A DNA stretch of 23,235 nt from XYD1-FULL-44-32 sp964355855. Lineage in GTDB: Bacteria; Patescibacteriota; Minisyncoccia; Phycocordibacterales; XYD1-FULL-46-19. Positions 1-5,849 of this stretch are shown piece by piece (position 1 is the stretch's first letter; every line of letters begins with the position of its first letter). Location: NCBI GenBank assembly GCA_964355855.1, contig CAYHFD010000009.1, positions 1-23,235 on the forward strand. Reading direction: 5' to 3'. Both the position numbers and the translations under genes were made by a program. The notes below the pieces were generated by a model, which made no database searches, was not told the DNA's origin, and saw only the letters and a list, made by a program, of their open reading frames with translations.

Positions 1-9
1 AAGGCGTGG

Positions 10-87
10 TATGATAGCAATATACCTCGTCAGCTTGCTGCGAGGTAGTTAATTCAAAATGCCAGATTTTTATCTGGCATTTTGATT
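10..87 (+). ncRNA. possible small RNA: hairpin followed by terminator
   Basis: A -10-like TATGAT lies at 10-15. About 7 nt downstream begins a hairpin at 23-47 (stem TACCTCG/CGAGGTA, inner CAG/CTG, one bulged T). It is followed by the perfect terminator stem at 56-83 and T-rich sequence. A transcript starting near 22 would be about 65 nt long with two stem-loops. No family is recognised, and the left window edge hides what lies upstream. It could equally be the 3' end of a transcript entering from the left. Confidence 0.3.
56..83. terminator. bidirectional rho-independent terminator
   Basis: An 11-bp perfect inverted repeat, AAAATGCCAGA (56-66) and TCTGGCATTTT (73-83), with a TTTTTA loop. 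The A/T-flanked stem gives a T-tract on either strand. It sits 2 nt beyond the stop codon of the minus-strand gene at 86-310, so it probably ends that transcript and any plus-strand transcript from the left. Confidence 0.75.
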
Positions 88-310
88 ATAGTTTGGAAAT
101 TTCTTTCAAATCTTTGTCGGGAAGGTATAGGAGGAGCATTCCAACCACTACCCCTATTATGCCGGATAGAAAATGGTTGCCTGATAGAAAAACAAAATCC
201 AGGGCGTCTAAAATGTACCAGACGCCACGCCACACCAGAACCAAACCCAAGACCACTAAAAAGTTTTTAGCGAAATAACTTGTTAGGGCCGATGCTTTAG
301 TTTCTTTCAT
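86..310 (-). CDS. small two-helix membrane protein
   Basis: A 74-residue protein with two hydrophobic segments (about residues 16-36 and 48-64), separated by a short polar loop, and a charged C-terminus. Tiny integral membrane proteins of this sort are common in Parcubacteria and no function is known to me. The ATG at 308-310 is preceded on the minus strand by an extended -10 (TGT plus TATTAT, 317-325) that ends exactly 6 nt before the ATG. No Shine-Dalgarno is present, so a leaderless mRNA is predicted. The gene ends at the terminator at 56-83. Confidence 0.7.
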   Translation of the reverse strand: MKETKASALTSYFAKNFLVVLGLVLVWRGVWYILDALDFVFLSGNHFLSGIIGVVVGMLLLYLPDKDLKEISKL

Positions 311-316
311 GTTTGA

Positions 317-325
317 ATAATAACA
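317..325 (-). promoter_or_regulatory. extended -10 promoter, leaderless start of the gene at 310
   Basis: Read on the minus strand: TGT-TATTAT, then 6 nt, then ATG. The spacing places the expected transcription start at or next to the A of the ATG. No convincing -35 was seen; an extended -10 often does without one. Confidence 0.5.
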
Positions 326-383
326 TTTTCAAAATAATTTTTCCGTGTTTTTATACCCAGGTGGATATGTTAATCTATACTAT

Positions 384-974
384 ATGAAAAAAATACTATT
401 ACTTATATTTTGTTTAGTCATTTTGTTTGTTGTTTGGTATGTGTTTGGCCCTAAAAAAGAAAGCCCAACTATAGCGGAAGACACCGAAACAATATTAGAT
501 TCAGAAATAGTCAGAGAAGGGTGGGTGGGTGACGACCTAATCGGATTACCTTTTACGGTGCCAGGGGTTGAGCAGGAAATAATTATTGCCCAAGACATTG
601 TTGATTATAAAAATGGCGATAGTGTTGGTAGTGTTATCTACTTGCCAGAACATGCTGTAAGGGTAAATACTGAAAGTAAAGATTTTATTGTTGCCCCCTT
701 TGCCGCCAATACTGGGGGGAGTGGCACTTTTGTCTATTTAGTTTTATATGTTAAGGAAGCTGAAAAATACATTCAAGCCGACAGCTTCCTTTTGGGTGAT
801 AGAATTAAACTCGAAAAAGTTAGTTCTGTGTCAGGTGGGGTAGAGGTAGTTGTTTATGATCGTTTGCCAGATGAGCCATATTCGGCTATGCCAACGCAAA
901 AGAAATATTTGTCATTTATTATTATGGATGGAAAATTACAAGCTAAGACCAATTCTAATTCAAGCAATGAGTAA
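384..974 (+). CDS. membrane-anchored extracellular protein of unknown function
   Basis: A 196-residue protein. Residues 1-22 are a Lys-Lys start followed by a strongly hydrophobic stretch, reading as an uncleaved signal anchor (no lipobox Cys). The rest is polar and beta-strand-rich, ending in an Asn/Ser-rich tail, so an extracytoplasmic domain is expected. The C-terminal part contains a DRLPDEPYSAMPT segment of the kind found in small exported bacterial proteins, but I do not recognise the family. The reading frame is open back to 345; I start at 384 because the hydrophobic signal begins there and a TAATCT hexamer preceded by TGT (368-376) ends 7 nt upstream. It is followed after 54 nt by the HD-domain gene on the same strand. 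Confidence 0.75.
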   Translation: MKKILLLIFCLVILFVVWYVFGPKKESPTIAEDTETILDSEIVREGWVGDDLIGLPFTVPGVEQEIIIAQDIVDYKNGDSVGSVIYLPEHAVRVNTESKDFIVAPFAANTGGSGTFVYLVLYVKEAEKYIQADSFLLGDRIKLEKVSSVSGGVEVVVYDRLPDEPYSAMPTQKKYLSFIIMDGKLQAKTNSNSSNE

Positions 975-1006
975 AATCTGGTTCAAGCAAAAAATTTTAA
1001 CGGCGG

Positions 1007-1015
1007 TGATAAAAT
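1007..1015 (+). promoter_or_regulatory. extended -10 promoter of the HD-domain gene
   Basis: TGA-TAAAAT, a good extended -10, lies 13 nt before the ATG at 1029. This predicts a leader of only about 6 nt. No Shine-Dalgarno is present. Confidence 0.45.
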
Positions 1016-1028
1016 AAAAACCAACACT

Positions 1029-1628
1029 ATGAACACAAGTCCCAGCCTACAATCGTTGTTTGAGTTTTTGAGATTGATGTCCAAGTTTCAATCAATTGAA
1101 AGAAAACTTTATGTTGTGGGTCTAGAGAGGAGGGAAAATGATGTCGAACATTCTTTTTTATTGGCGATATCTGCATGGTATATTATTAGTTCCGAGCAAC
1201 TGTCACTTGATATAAACAAGGCAATTAAATATGCATTAGTTCACGATTTGGTAGAGATTTATGCTGGCGATGTTTCTTTTTATGATAAAAAATCTTTGCG
1301 TGAAAGAAAAAAAGAAAGAGAGGCTCTAAGTCTTTTAAAATTAGAAAAAGATTTTTCTAAATGGCAAGAATTTTCTGGCTTAGTTCATGCTTATGAAGAA
1401 AAGGGTGATCCTGAAAGTCGGTTTGTTTATGCTCTTGATAAACTTTTACCAATAGTAAATAACTACCTTGATAACGGGAAGACTTGGAAAAAAGACAAAA
1501 TCACCCTCGAACAAGTTATAGAGTACAAACAAGACAAGGTGGCCTTGTCGCCGGACATTAAGATTTATTTTGACGAACTCATAAGTATTCTTAAAGATAA
1601 GGAAGTTGATTTTTTCCCGACCGATTGA
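1029..1628 (+). CDS. HD-domain hydrolase (YfbR-like 5'-nucleotidase type)
   Basis: A 199-residue protein of the HD superfamily (HD_3/COG1896 type), whose studied members are metal-dependent 5'-deoxynucleotidases acting in nucleotide salvage. Visible metal ligands are His41 in VEHSF, His72-Asp73 in ALVHDLVEIYAGD, and Asp137 in YALDKLLPI. The spacing H-(30)-HD-(63)-D suits this family, and the length is normal. The protein is cytoplasmic. The start follows an extended -10 at 1007-1015. The stop codon overlaps the -35 element of the downstream tRNA-Thr promoter, so the two genes are packed tightly but probably transcribed separately. Confidence 0.85.
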   Translation: MNTSPSLQSLFEFLRLMSKFQSIERKLYVVGLERRENDVEHSFLLAISAWYIISSEQLSLDINKAIKYALVHDLVEIYAGDVSFYDKKSLRERKKEREALSLLKLEKDFSKWQEFSGLVHAYEEKGDPESRFVYALDKLLPIVNNYLDNGKTWKKDKITLEQVIEYKQDKVALSPDIKIYFDELISILKDKEVDFFPTD

Positions 1629-1653
1629 AAAAGTCGGCAATTTGTATTACAAT
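1625..1653 (+). promoter_or_regulatory. promoter of the intron-containing tRNA-Thr
   Basis: TTGAAA (1625-1630), a 17-nt spacer and TACAAT (1648-1653), close to the sigma70 consensus. The predicted transcription start, near 1660, is about 12 nt before the tRNA 5' end at 1672. The -35 overlaps the stop codon of the HD-domain gene. Confidence 0.65.
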
Positions 1654-1671
1654 ACCTCCGTTATTTATTCA

Positions 1672-1945
1672 GCCATTGTAGCTCAGTTGGTAGAGCACCC
1701 CCATGGTTATTGCATAGCCCTCCACCGAGGAAACTCGACGGATGTTGCCCGAATAACGGTTAAAGGCCTTTTTAAAGGTTCAGACCGTGGCCCGACTTTG
1801 GGCCCGAACGACTGACAAGGGGCGCTAAGTCCGCTTTGGCGGATAGGCGCAAGATACAGTCTAGTCCTCTTATAAACTTTAAAAAGTGAAATAGAGGTGT
1901 ACACGAAGGGGGAGGTCTCCGGTTCGATCCCGGACAATGGCTCCA
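1672..1945 (+). tRNA. tRNA-Thr(GGU) interrupted by a group I intron
   Basis: The exons are 1672-1707 and 1906-1945, giving a spliced tRNA of 76 nt with an encoded CCA. Acceptor stem: GCCATTG/CAATGGC. D-arm: GCTC-AGTTGGTA-GAGC. Anticodon stem: CCCCC/GGGGG. T-arm: TCCGG-TTCGATC-CCGGA. Discriminator: T. Joining the exons gives anticodon loop ATGGTAA, that is anticodon GGU read with A37 A38. The intron sits between nucleotides 36 and 37. Alternative junctions give other anticodons (GGG, GCG, ACG). Only the GGU junction has both a U at the 5' splice site and a G as the last intron base, as group I introns require. It decodes the ACC/ACU threonine codons. Confidence 0.92.
1708..1905 (+). ncRNA. group I self-splicing intron in the tRNA-Thr anticodon loop
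   Basis: A 198-nt intron without an open reading frame of its own. P1 is visible: exon GGU plus intron UAU (1705-1710) pairs with AUAGCC (1714-1719) around a UGC loop, placing a U-G wobble exactly at the 5' splice site (U1707-G1717). A P2-like hairpin CGAG-GAAA-CTCG is at 1726-1737. A P6-like stem is GGCCC/GGGCC (from 1788). The R-like segment CGAACGACTGACAAGG and the S-like segment AAGATACAGTCTAGTCC can form P7 (GACTG/CAGTC). P8 contains TCCGC/GGCGGA, and P9 is CCTCT/AGAGG with inner ACTTT/AAGT. The last base is the expected G1905. The family call rests on these motifs; the subgroup is not assigned. Confidence 0.9.
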
Positions 1946-1995
1946 GAATCAGACTTCCAGACAAGAGACCAACTTTATAAAAAATTCGTGAGAAT

Positions 1996-2155
1996 GTCTC
2001 CCTGTTTTTGAGGACAGGAAGACGGAATTCGAATACAGTTCGGTGCCTCGTGCATTCAGATTAGTAGAGAAACATCTGCAGTCGAGGGGGCCTCTAGAGC
2101 GAAGTGTAAGGGACACCCGAGACTGCAGATGTTTTTAATGTGGTATGCACGAGGG
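1996..2155. ncRNA. structured palindromic element between tRNA-Thr and the toxin gene (possible ncRNA or terminator)
   Basis: This 220-nt gap holds nested inverted repeats. A first hairpin at 1996-2023 is GTCT-C-CCTGT / ACAGG-A-AGAC. Next comes a long rod: outer stem CCTCGTGCAT (2046-2055) with ATGCACGAGG (2145-2154), a 14/10-nt internal bubble, an inner perfect 14-bp stem (2070-2083 with 2121-2134) and a 37-nt apical region. On the plus strand the inner stem is followed by TTTTTAAT, so it could also terminate the tRNA transcript. The stem, central bubble, apical hairpin order is similar in shape to 6S RNA, but I see no sequence match to 6S or any other family. Confidence 0.45.
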
Positions 2156-2164
2156 CTCTGTTCT

Positions 2165-2503
2165 TTAGAGATGCATCCGAGCTTTAATTAGATTCACCAA
2201 AATTTGTTCAGTGTGGTAAATACCATGTCTGGAAAAGACCAAAATTTTACAATGTTGATCTTCCAGTACTCGGAATATGACTCGATATCCTTTTGACTTG
2301 CCAATGTTTTCTTTCAACGGAACCACTCTGCCTTTGTAAATTTTTGCTAAACCAAAGCCTGGGTAGTGATCAATTCCGGGAGTTTCCCTAAGACCTTTTA
2401 GACAAAAAAGTCGCTCCCATGCTTCAAGCGATTCTTTCGCAGCCGGAAAACGACGCAAACTTCTAAAATCTTTTTCGAGATCGTCGTGCCGAGAAAGTTC
2501 CAT
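2165..2503 (-). CDS. RelE/ParE-like toxin of a Panacea toxin-antitoxin pair
   Basis: A 112-residue basic protein. The C-terminal half, GYRVIFRVLED...KILVFSRHGIYHTEQILVNLIKARM, has the strand-strand-helix pattern and Arg/His-rich end of RelE/ParE/HigB-type toxins. The N-terminal half has an Arg/Lys/Trp helix plus the loop GFGLAKIYKGRVVPLKEN. RelE members cleave mRNA on the ribosome and ParE members poison gyrase; which applies cannot be read here. The gene starts 8 nt after the stop codon of the antitoxin gene on the same strand, so the two are co-transcribed with the antitoxin first. The partner supports the toxin call. It ends just beside the palindromic element at 1996-2155. Confidence 0.65.
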   Translation of the reverse strand: MELSRHDDLEKDFRSLRRFPAAKESLEAWERLFCLKGLRETPGIDHYPGFGLAKIYKGRVVPLKENIGKSKGYRVIFRVLEDQHCKILVFSRHGIYHTEQILVNLIKARMHL

Positions 2504-2511
2504 GGCTCGGG

Positions 2512-3009
2512 CTAGATATTCTGCATCTCTCCGTATTTGTTTCGATAGAGAGCAAGATTGTAATCAATAACATCGTCCGGTTTTGTGGCAATCCACGGAG
2601 CCTCTCCGTGACTAGCGTTTTTCATTTCTGACCCGGTGAATTTTTCCCACTTGTTTGCAATTTCTTCAAGCATAAGTAACTCTTCCTTTTCAAAGACGTT
2701 CACATCAAATTCTGCAAGTGCTTCAATATGTTGCTGATCATTGTATCCTTCTGCAACTTTTCGCTTGGTGATTTTGATTTCTTTGCCGTTCATCTCTTTA
2801 AGAATTTTTTCACCCATACGAGGCACTGGTCCGTTTTCAAAACGGAGGTATTCGTCGCCAGTTACGGGACGTCCATATTTTTCAAAAAAATCAAAGTCAA
2901 GGTAATAGAGAAGCTTCATTATTTTGAGCTTCCCGAGCGTGCCATTTTGAATCTTTTTTGAAAAAAAAAGGATAGCATTTTTGTATTTTTTCTGGTTTAC
3001 TTTTGCCAT
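2512..3009 (-). CDS. Panacea (DUF4065/SocA-like) antitoxin
   Basis: A 165-residue protein with the hallmark N-terminal segment KLMKLLYYLDF-like (here KLKIMKLLYYLDFDFFEKYG), followed by GRPVTGDEYLRFENGPVP, which is characteristic of the Panacea/DUF4065 family (SocA- and GepA-related). Panacea proteins are known as antitoxins that pair with many unrelated toxins. The C-terminal GEAPW and a helical end also fit the family. The frame is open to 3063, but I start at 3009 (MAKVNQKKYKNAILFF): the region upstream is promoter-like, with an extended -10 TGG-TAAGAT ending 10 nt before this ATG. Together with the RelE-like gene it forms an operon in antitoxin-toxin order. Confidence 0.8.
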   Translation of the reverse strand: MAKVNQKKYKNAILFFSKKIQNGTLGKLKIMKLLYYLDFDFFEKYGRPVTGDEYLRFENGPVPRMGEKILKEMNGKEIKITKRKVAEGYNDQQHIEALAEFDVNVFEKEELLMLEEIANKWEKFTGSEMKNASHGEAPWIATKPDDVIDYNLALYRNKYGEMQNI

Positions 3010-3081
3010 TGTTAGTAATATCTTACCACACAACCCCATACTGTTCAAAAAATCTAATCTCACCTTTTTATATGAAATATG

Positions 3082-3107
3082 CTAGACTAGTTTTAGTCTA
3101 GAAGACT
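3082..3107 (+). promoter_or_regulatory. overlapping mutually exclusive hairpins in the serpin-like gene leader
   Basis: CTAGACT (3082-3088) pairs with AGTCTAG (3095-3101). AGTCT (3095-3099) can instead pair with AGACT (3103-3107) around AGA. The middle arm is shared, so only one hairpin can form at a time. The element lies 63-88 nt upstream of the ATG at 3170. It could be an operator, or an RNA switch if transcription starts upstream of it. A GGC-GAAA-GCC mini-hairpin follows at about 3138-3147. Confidence 0.4.
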
Positions 3108-3169
3108 TTCGTAAGGTACGAGGTGTATATCACTTCGGCGAAAGCCAAAAACCGAAAAGGAAATTGACA

Positions 3170-4054
3170 ATGAAACCAACATGTGTCGAAAAATCTGCGA
3201 GGACAGAGGTAAAAAGATCCAGTGAGACTCTCTGTGTTTTACCGCTCCTCAAGCCCCTTATCATGGCTTCGGATAAGTGGGAACCCAACGGTCACATTCA
3301 GCAGAACCAGCTTCTTTTTCTTTTTGATCGCGCAAAGATTGACCTGGAGAAAGTTCCGGAGATCGCGTCGTTTTCTTCAGGTGATGTGGAGGCGGTGAAC
3401 AGATTTCTCGAAGAGCAGGGATTCCATGTACAATTACCACCGCGTTCGCCAGGTCGTCCCGGATTTGCTATCGCCACCCGACTCAATGTTCTAGTGAAAT
3501 GGTTTGAGTCTGGAATGATAACGACCTTGTGCGTTGAAAAATATCCTGCGGTGCGAATTGGAAGTGGTGTGAAGTTTTACCACTCTTCTACACCAAATCC
3601 GATTTGTGTAATCGAGACAAAAAGTCTTGACAGGGTGTACATGACGGTATGGAATGATTCACCTTCGGGTTTTGATCTTCTTACAGCCGTTCTTGCGGTC
3701 AAGAAAAATCTGTCTGAGACCGATCAATACCGAGGAGTGGTCTTTCCCATGATTACAAGGGACAAAGAGGAAAATGTCTCGTGGATGAAAGGCTTAGCGA
3801 CAAATACTGGTGTGTCATTAGAAGTGAATGCCGCCGTCCAACAGACCAGGTTCTGGATGAATCAAGTCGGCGCTCGAGTCGACAGTGCTGCGGCAGTATC
3901 TTTCGTTCTGTTATGTGGAAGAGGCCCCATTCCCAAACCTGATTTGATCATTGATCAGCCATTCGTGTTGTGGGTGGAACGCCCCGGTGTTTCGTTGCCG
4001 ATCATCGTGGCACATTTCGCACATGACTCATGGAAAAAACCCTCTGAGTTGTAG
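3170..4054 (+). CDS. serpin-like protein
   Basis: A 294-residue protein without a signal peptide. Its C-terminal 60 residues can be aligned by eye with serpins: a hinge-like GARVDSAAAVSF (cf. EGTEAAAAT), a reactive-loop-like LLCGR-GPIPKPD, then IIDQPFVLWVERPG (cf. ADRPFLFFIR), and HFAHDSWKKP at the end. The preceding VSLEVNAAVQQTRFWMNQ resembles the serpin strand leading to the hinge. Serpins are suicide inhibitors of serine or cysteine proteases; by alignment the P2-P1 pair would be Gly-Arg, as in antithrombin. The protein is short for a serpin (usually 350-400), and the N-terminal half is not recognisable. Start: AAAGGA (3156-3161) is 8 nt before the ATG at 3170; a TTG at 3164 is less well placed. 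The gene stands alone with its own leader and terminator, and is more GC-rich than its neighbours. Confidence 0.5.
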   Translation: MKPTCVEKSARTEVKRSSETLCVLPLLKPLIMASDKWEPNGHIQQNQLLFLFDRAKIDLEKVPEIASFSSGDVEAVNRFLEEQGFHVQLPPRSPGRPGFAIATRLNVLVKWFESGMITTLCVEKYPAVRIGSGVKFYHSSTPNPICVIETKSLDRVYMTVWNDSPSGFDLLTAVLAVKKNLSETDQYRGVVFPMITRDKEENVSWMKGLATNTGVSLEVNAAVQQTRFWMNQVGARVDSAAAVSFVLLCGRGPIPKPDLIIDQPFVLWVERPGVSLPIIVAHFAHDSWKKPSEL

Positions 4055-4075
4055 CTCTATCAGAAAATTATGAAG

Positions 4076-4110
4076 ACCGCCGAACTCGAATAAAGTTTTG
4101 CGGTTTTTTT
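4076..4110 (+). terminator. rho-independent terminator of the serpin-like gene
   Basis: Stem ACCGC (4076-4080) with GCGGT (4100-4104) and an inner AACT/AGTT stem, followed by seven T residues. It begins 21 nt after the stop codon at 4052-4054. Confidence 0.75.
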
Positions 4111-4132
4111 ATCTCAACTACTTCAAACCCAC

Positions 4133-4232
4133 CCCCCTCGCCCGCTTTTTCATTCTAAAAAATCTCCCGCGCGAATTCAAAAATGGAAATTACAAAGCGT
4201 GGCGAGGGGGCGGAACGCGCGTACTCGCGCGT
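4133..4232. other. hairpin-rich noncoding region ahead of the exporter operon
   Basis: The 270-nt gap between the terminator and the exporter promoter has no credible gene. It contains a long inverted repeat, CCCCCTCGCC-CGCTTT (4133-4148) with AAAGCGT-GGCGAGGGGG (4194-4210), 16 bp with one unpaired base. Directly after it comes a very GC-rich hairpin, ACGCGCG-TACT-CGCGCGT (4215-4232). A weaker GTTCGA/TCGAAC pair flanks the rest (about 4265 and 4317). No family was recognised; it could be a structured RNA on either strand or a miniature palindromic element. Confidence 0.45.
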
Positions 4233-4354
4233 GGGACATTCTCACAAATTTTTGATAAAGTAGGTTCGAGCGGTATCGTAAAGACACTCCAACGAAGTTG
4301 CGAGCTATTTTTCGGGGTCGAACTGGAAAGGGGTCGGGAAAACTCTAGTTTTTG

Positions 4355-4383
4355 TTGACTTCCTTAAGTGTCATTTATATGTT
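4355..4383 (+). promoter_or_regulatory. promoter of the MacAB-like exporter operon
   Basis: TTGACT (4355-4360), a 17-nt spacer and TATGTT (4378-4383). The first in-frame ATG (4379) lies inside this -10, which argues for a start at 4388 or 4397. Confidence 0.5.
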
Positions 4384-4387
4384 AGAA

Positions 4388-5848
4388 ATGGATAAAATGA
4401 TTAAGAAAATAAAAGGGTTAATTATGTCTTCGCGTCGCAATATGATTGGGGTGGTGGTTATTGGTCTGGCGGTTTTAGGGGCAATTGGCTACCTCATTTT
4501 TGGTGGTAATGGTAATGGGGAAATTGTGATTGCCACTAAAAGAGATTTAGTGGAAACAGTCAAAATATCCGGTCGCGTGGAGGCGGATATTGTGTCAGAT
4601 ATGGGATGGCCGGTCAGCGGGATCGTACGAGCAGTCAAGGTGAAAGCTGGTGATCGAGTTTTTGCTGGCCAACAACTAGCGGTCCTTGATCTTGGTACCC
4701 TTTATGCCGACTTACGTTCGGCCCGGGCTGAGGTGGCGATCAGGCGGGCTGAGCTGGCCAACCTTCAAATTGATTTAACCGCTGTCAAAAGACAACAAGA
4801 CACTTTGGTGGAAAGTGCTTATCGGACTCTGCTGTCGGCCAGTCTAGAAGCAGAACCAGCGAGCGCCAGCTACACCCAAACCCCACCGACTATCACTGGG
4901 ACCTATTTTGGGGCGGAAGGAATTTATAAAATAATTATTGACCGCAATTCTTCGGGTGGCGCTAATAATATAAAACTTCGGACTTTTGGTGTGGAAAAAA
5001 CAGAACAAATAGAAGTTAGTGATACTACGGCGACTGCGCTTGGGACCAAGGGTCTTTATATTTCTTTCGCGGATGATTTAACTGATTATGCTAATACTAC
5101 TTGGTATGTGACTTTACCTAATCCTAAAAGTAGTGTTTATACTACCAATCGCAATGCTTATGAAGAAGCGACCCGTGAGCGAAGCGCGGCTCTTTCCTCG
5201 GCTGAAGCTAATTTGCGCCAAGGGGCAGAGGGCGATTCAATTGCCAAAGCTCAATTAGAAAAAACCGAAGCCGAGGTGGCGCGGATTGCCGCCGAGATTG
5301 GCCAGCGGGTTTTGGCCGCGCCTTTTGCTGGGGTAGTGACAGTAGTCAATATTGACCTAGGTGAGTCGGCCTCGGCCAATACGACAGCGCTTTCTATTAT
5401 TTCCGCCGGTGAGCTGGAGGTAAAAGTTGATTTACCAGAAATTGATAGTGTTAAGGTAAAAATTGGTGACATGGCTACAATTACTATTGATGCTCTAGAC
5501 AGCGAGTTGGCTTTGCCGGCCAAGGTGGTATCGGTCAATCGGGCGGAGACCATTGTCGATGGGGTGCCGGTCTATGAGGCTCGGCTAGTTTTTGATAACA
5601 AAAATGCCACCATTGCTTCAGGTATGACGGCTGATGTTGTTATTACCACTAGCAAAAAAGACGAAGTGTTGTCTTTGCCGGCGCGGGCGGTAAGTTATCG
5701 CACCGACGGTACCCCTTTTGTTATTACTCTTCCCGCTAAAGGTAAACAATTAGAAAAAGAAGTTGTTTTGGGTTTACGCAGTACCGATGGTTATTTTGAA
5801 ATAAAGGCCGGGGTAGTGGCGGGCGAGCAGGTATTAGTGGCAAAATAA
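4388..5848 (+). CDS. MacA/HlyD-like membrane fusion protein of an ABC exporter
   Basis: About 486 residues. An N-terminal transmembrane anchor (IGVVVIGLAVLGAIGYLIFG) is followed by a lipoyl-like half (VKVKAGDRVFAGQQLAVLD), a helix of the coiled-coil hairpin (ADLRSARAEVAIRRAELANL), and a roughly 110-residue beta-rich insert (from SASYTQTPPTITGTYF to YVTLPNPKSSVYTTN). The returning helix, the second lipoyl half (RVLAAPFAGVVTVV) and beta-barrel/membrane-proximal domains come last (to GEQVLVAK). In MacAB-type pumps this protein links the FtsX-fold permease to extracytoplasmic partners. The insert at the hairpin tip is unusual, and no TolC-like partner is encoded nearby. Starts at 4352 (TTG), 4379, 4388 and 4397 are possible; 4379 overlaps the promoter. 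The permease gene follows after 1 nt. Confidence 0.85.
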   Translation: MDKMIKKIKGLIMSSRRNMIGVVVIGLAVLGAIGYLIFGGNGNGEIVIATKRDLVETVKISGRVEADIVSDMGWPVSGIVRAVKVKAGDRVFAGQQLAVLDLGTLYADLRSARAEVAIRRAELANLQIDLTAVKRQQDTLVESAYRTLLSASLEAEPASASYTQTPPTITGTYFGAEGIYKIIIDRNSSGGANNIKLRTFGVEKTEQIEVSDTTATALGTKGLYISFADDLTDYANTTWYVTLPNPKSSVYTTNRNAYEEATRERSAALSSAEANLRQGAEGDSIAKAQLEKTEAEVARIAAEIGQRVLAAPFAGVVTVVNIDLGESASANTTALSIISAGELEVKVDLPEIDSVKVKIGDMATITIDALDSELALPAKVVSVNRAETIVDGVPVYEARLVFDNKNATIASGMTADVVITTSKKDEVLSLPARAVSYRTDGTPFVITLPAKGKQLEKEVVLGLRSTDGYFEIKAGVVAGEQVLVAK

Positions 5849-5849
5849 A

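Noticed and set aside
1606..1815. 69-codon plus-strand reading frame starting near the HD gene end
   Set aside because: It runs through the tRNA-Thr 5' exon and the group I intron core, which fully explain the sequence.
1707..1964. 85-codon minus-strand reading frame
   Set aside because: It is antisense to the intron and 3' exon of tRNA-Thr. Frames of this type over tRNA genes are frequent false calls.
4098..4358. 86-codon plus-strand reading frame
   Set aside because: It starts with TTG inside the terminator stem, has no ribosome-binding site, and translates the GC-rich inverted repeats. It has no protein-like features.
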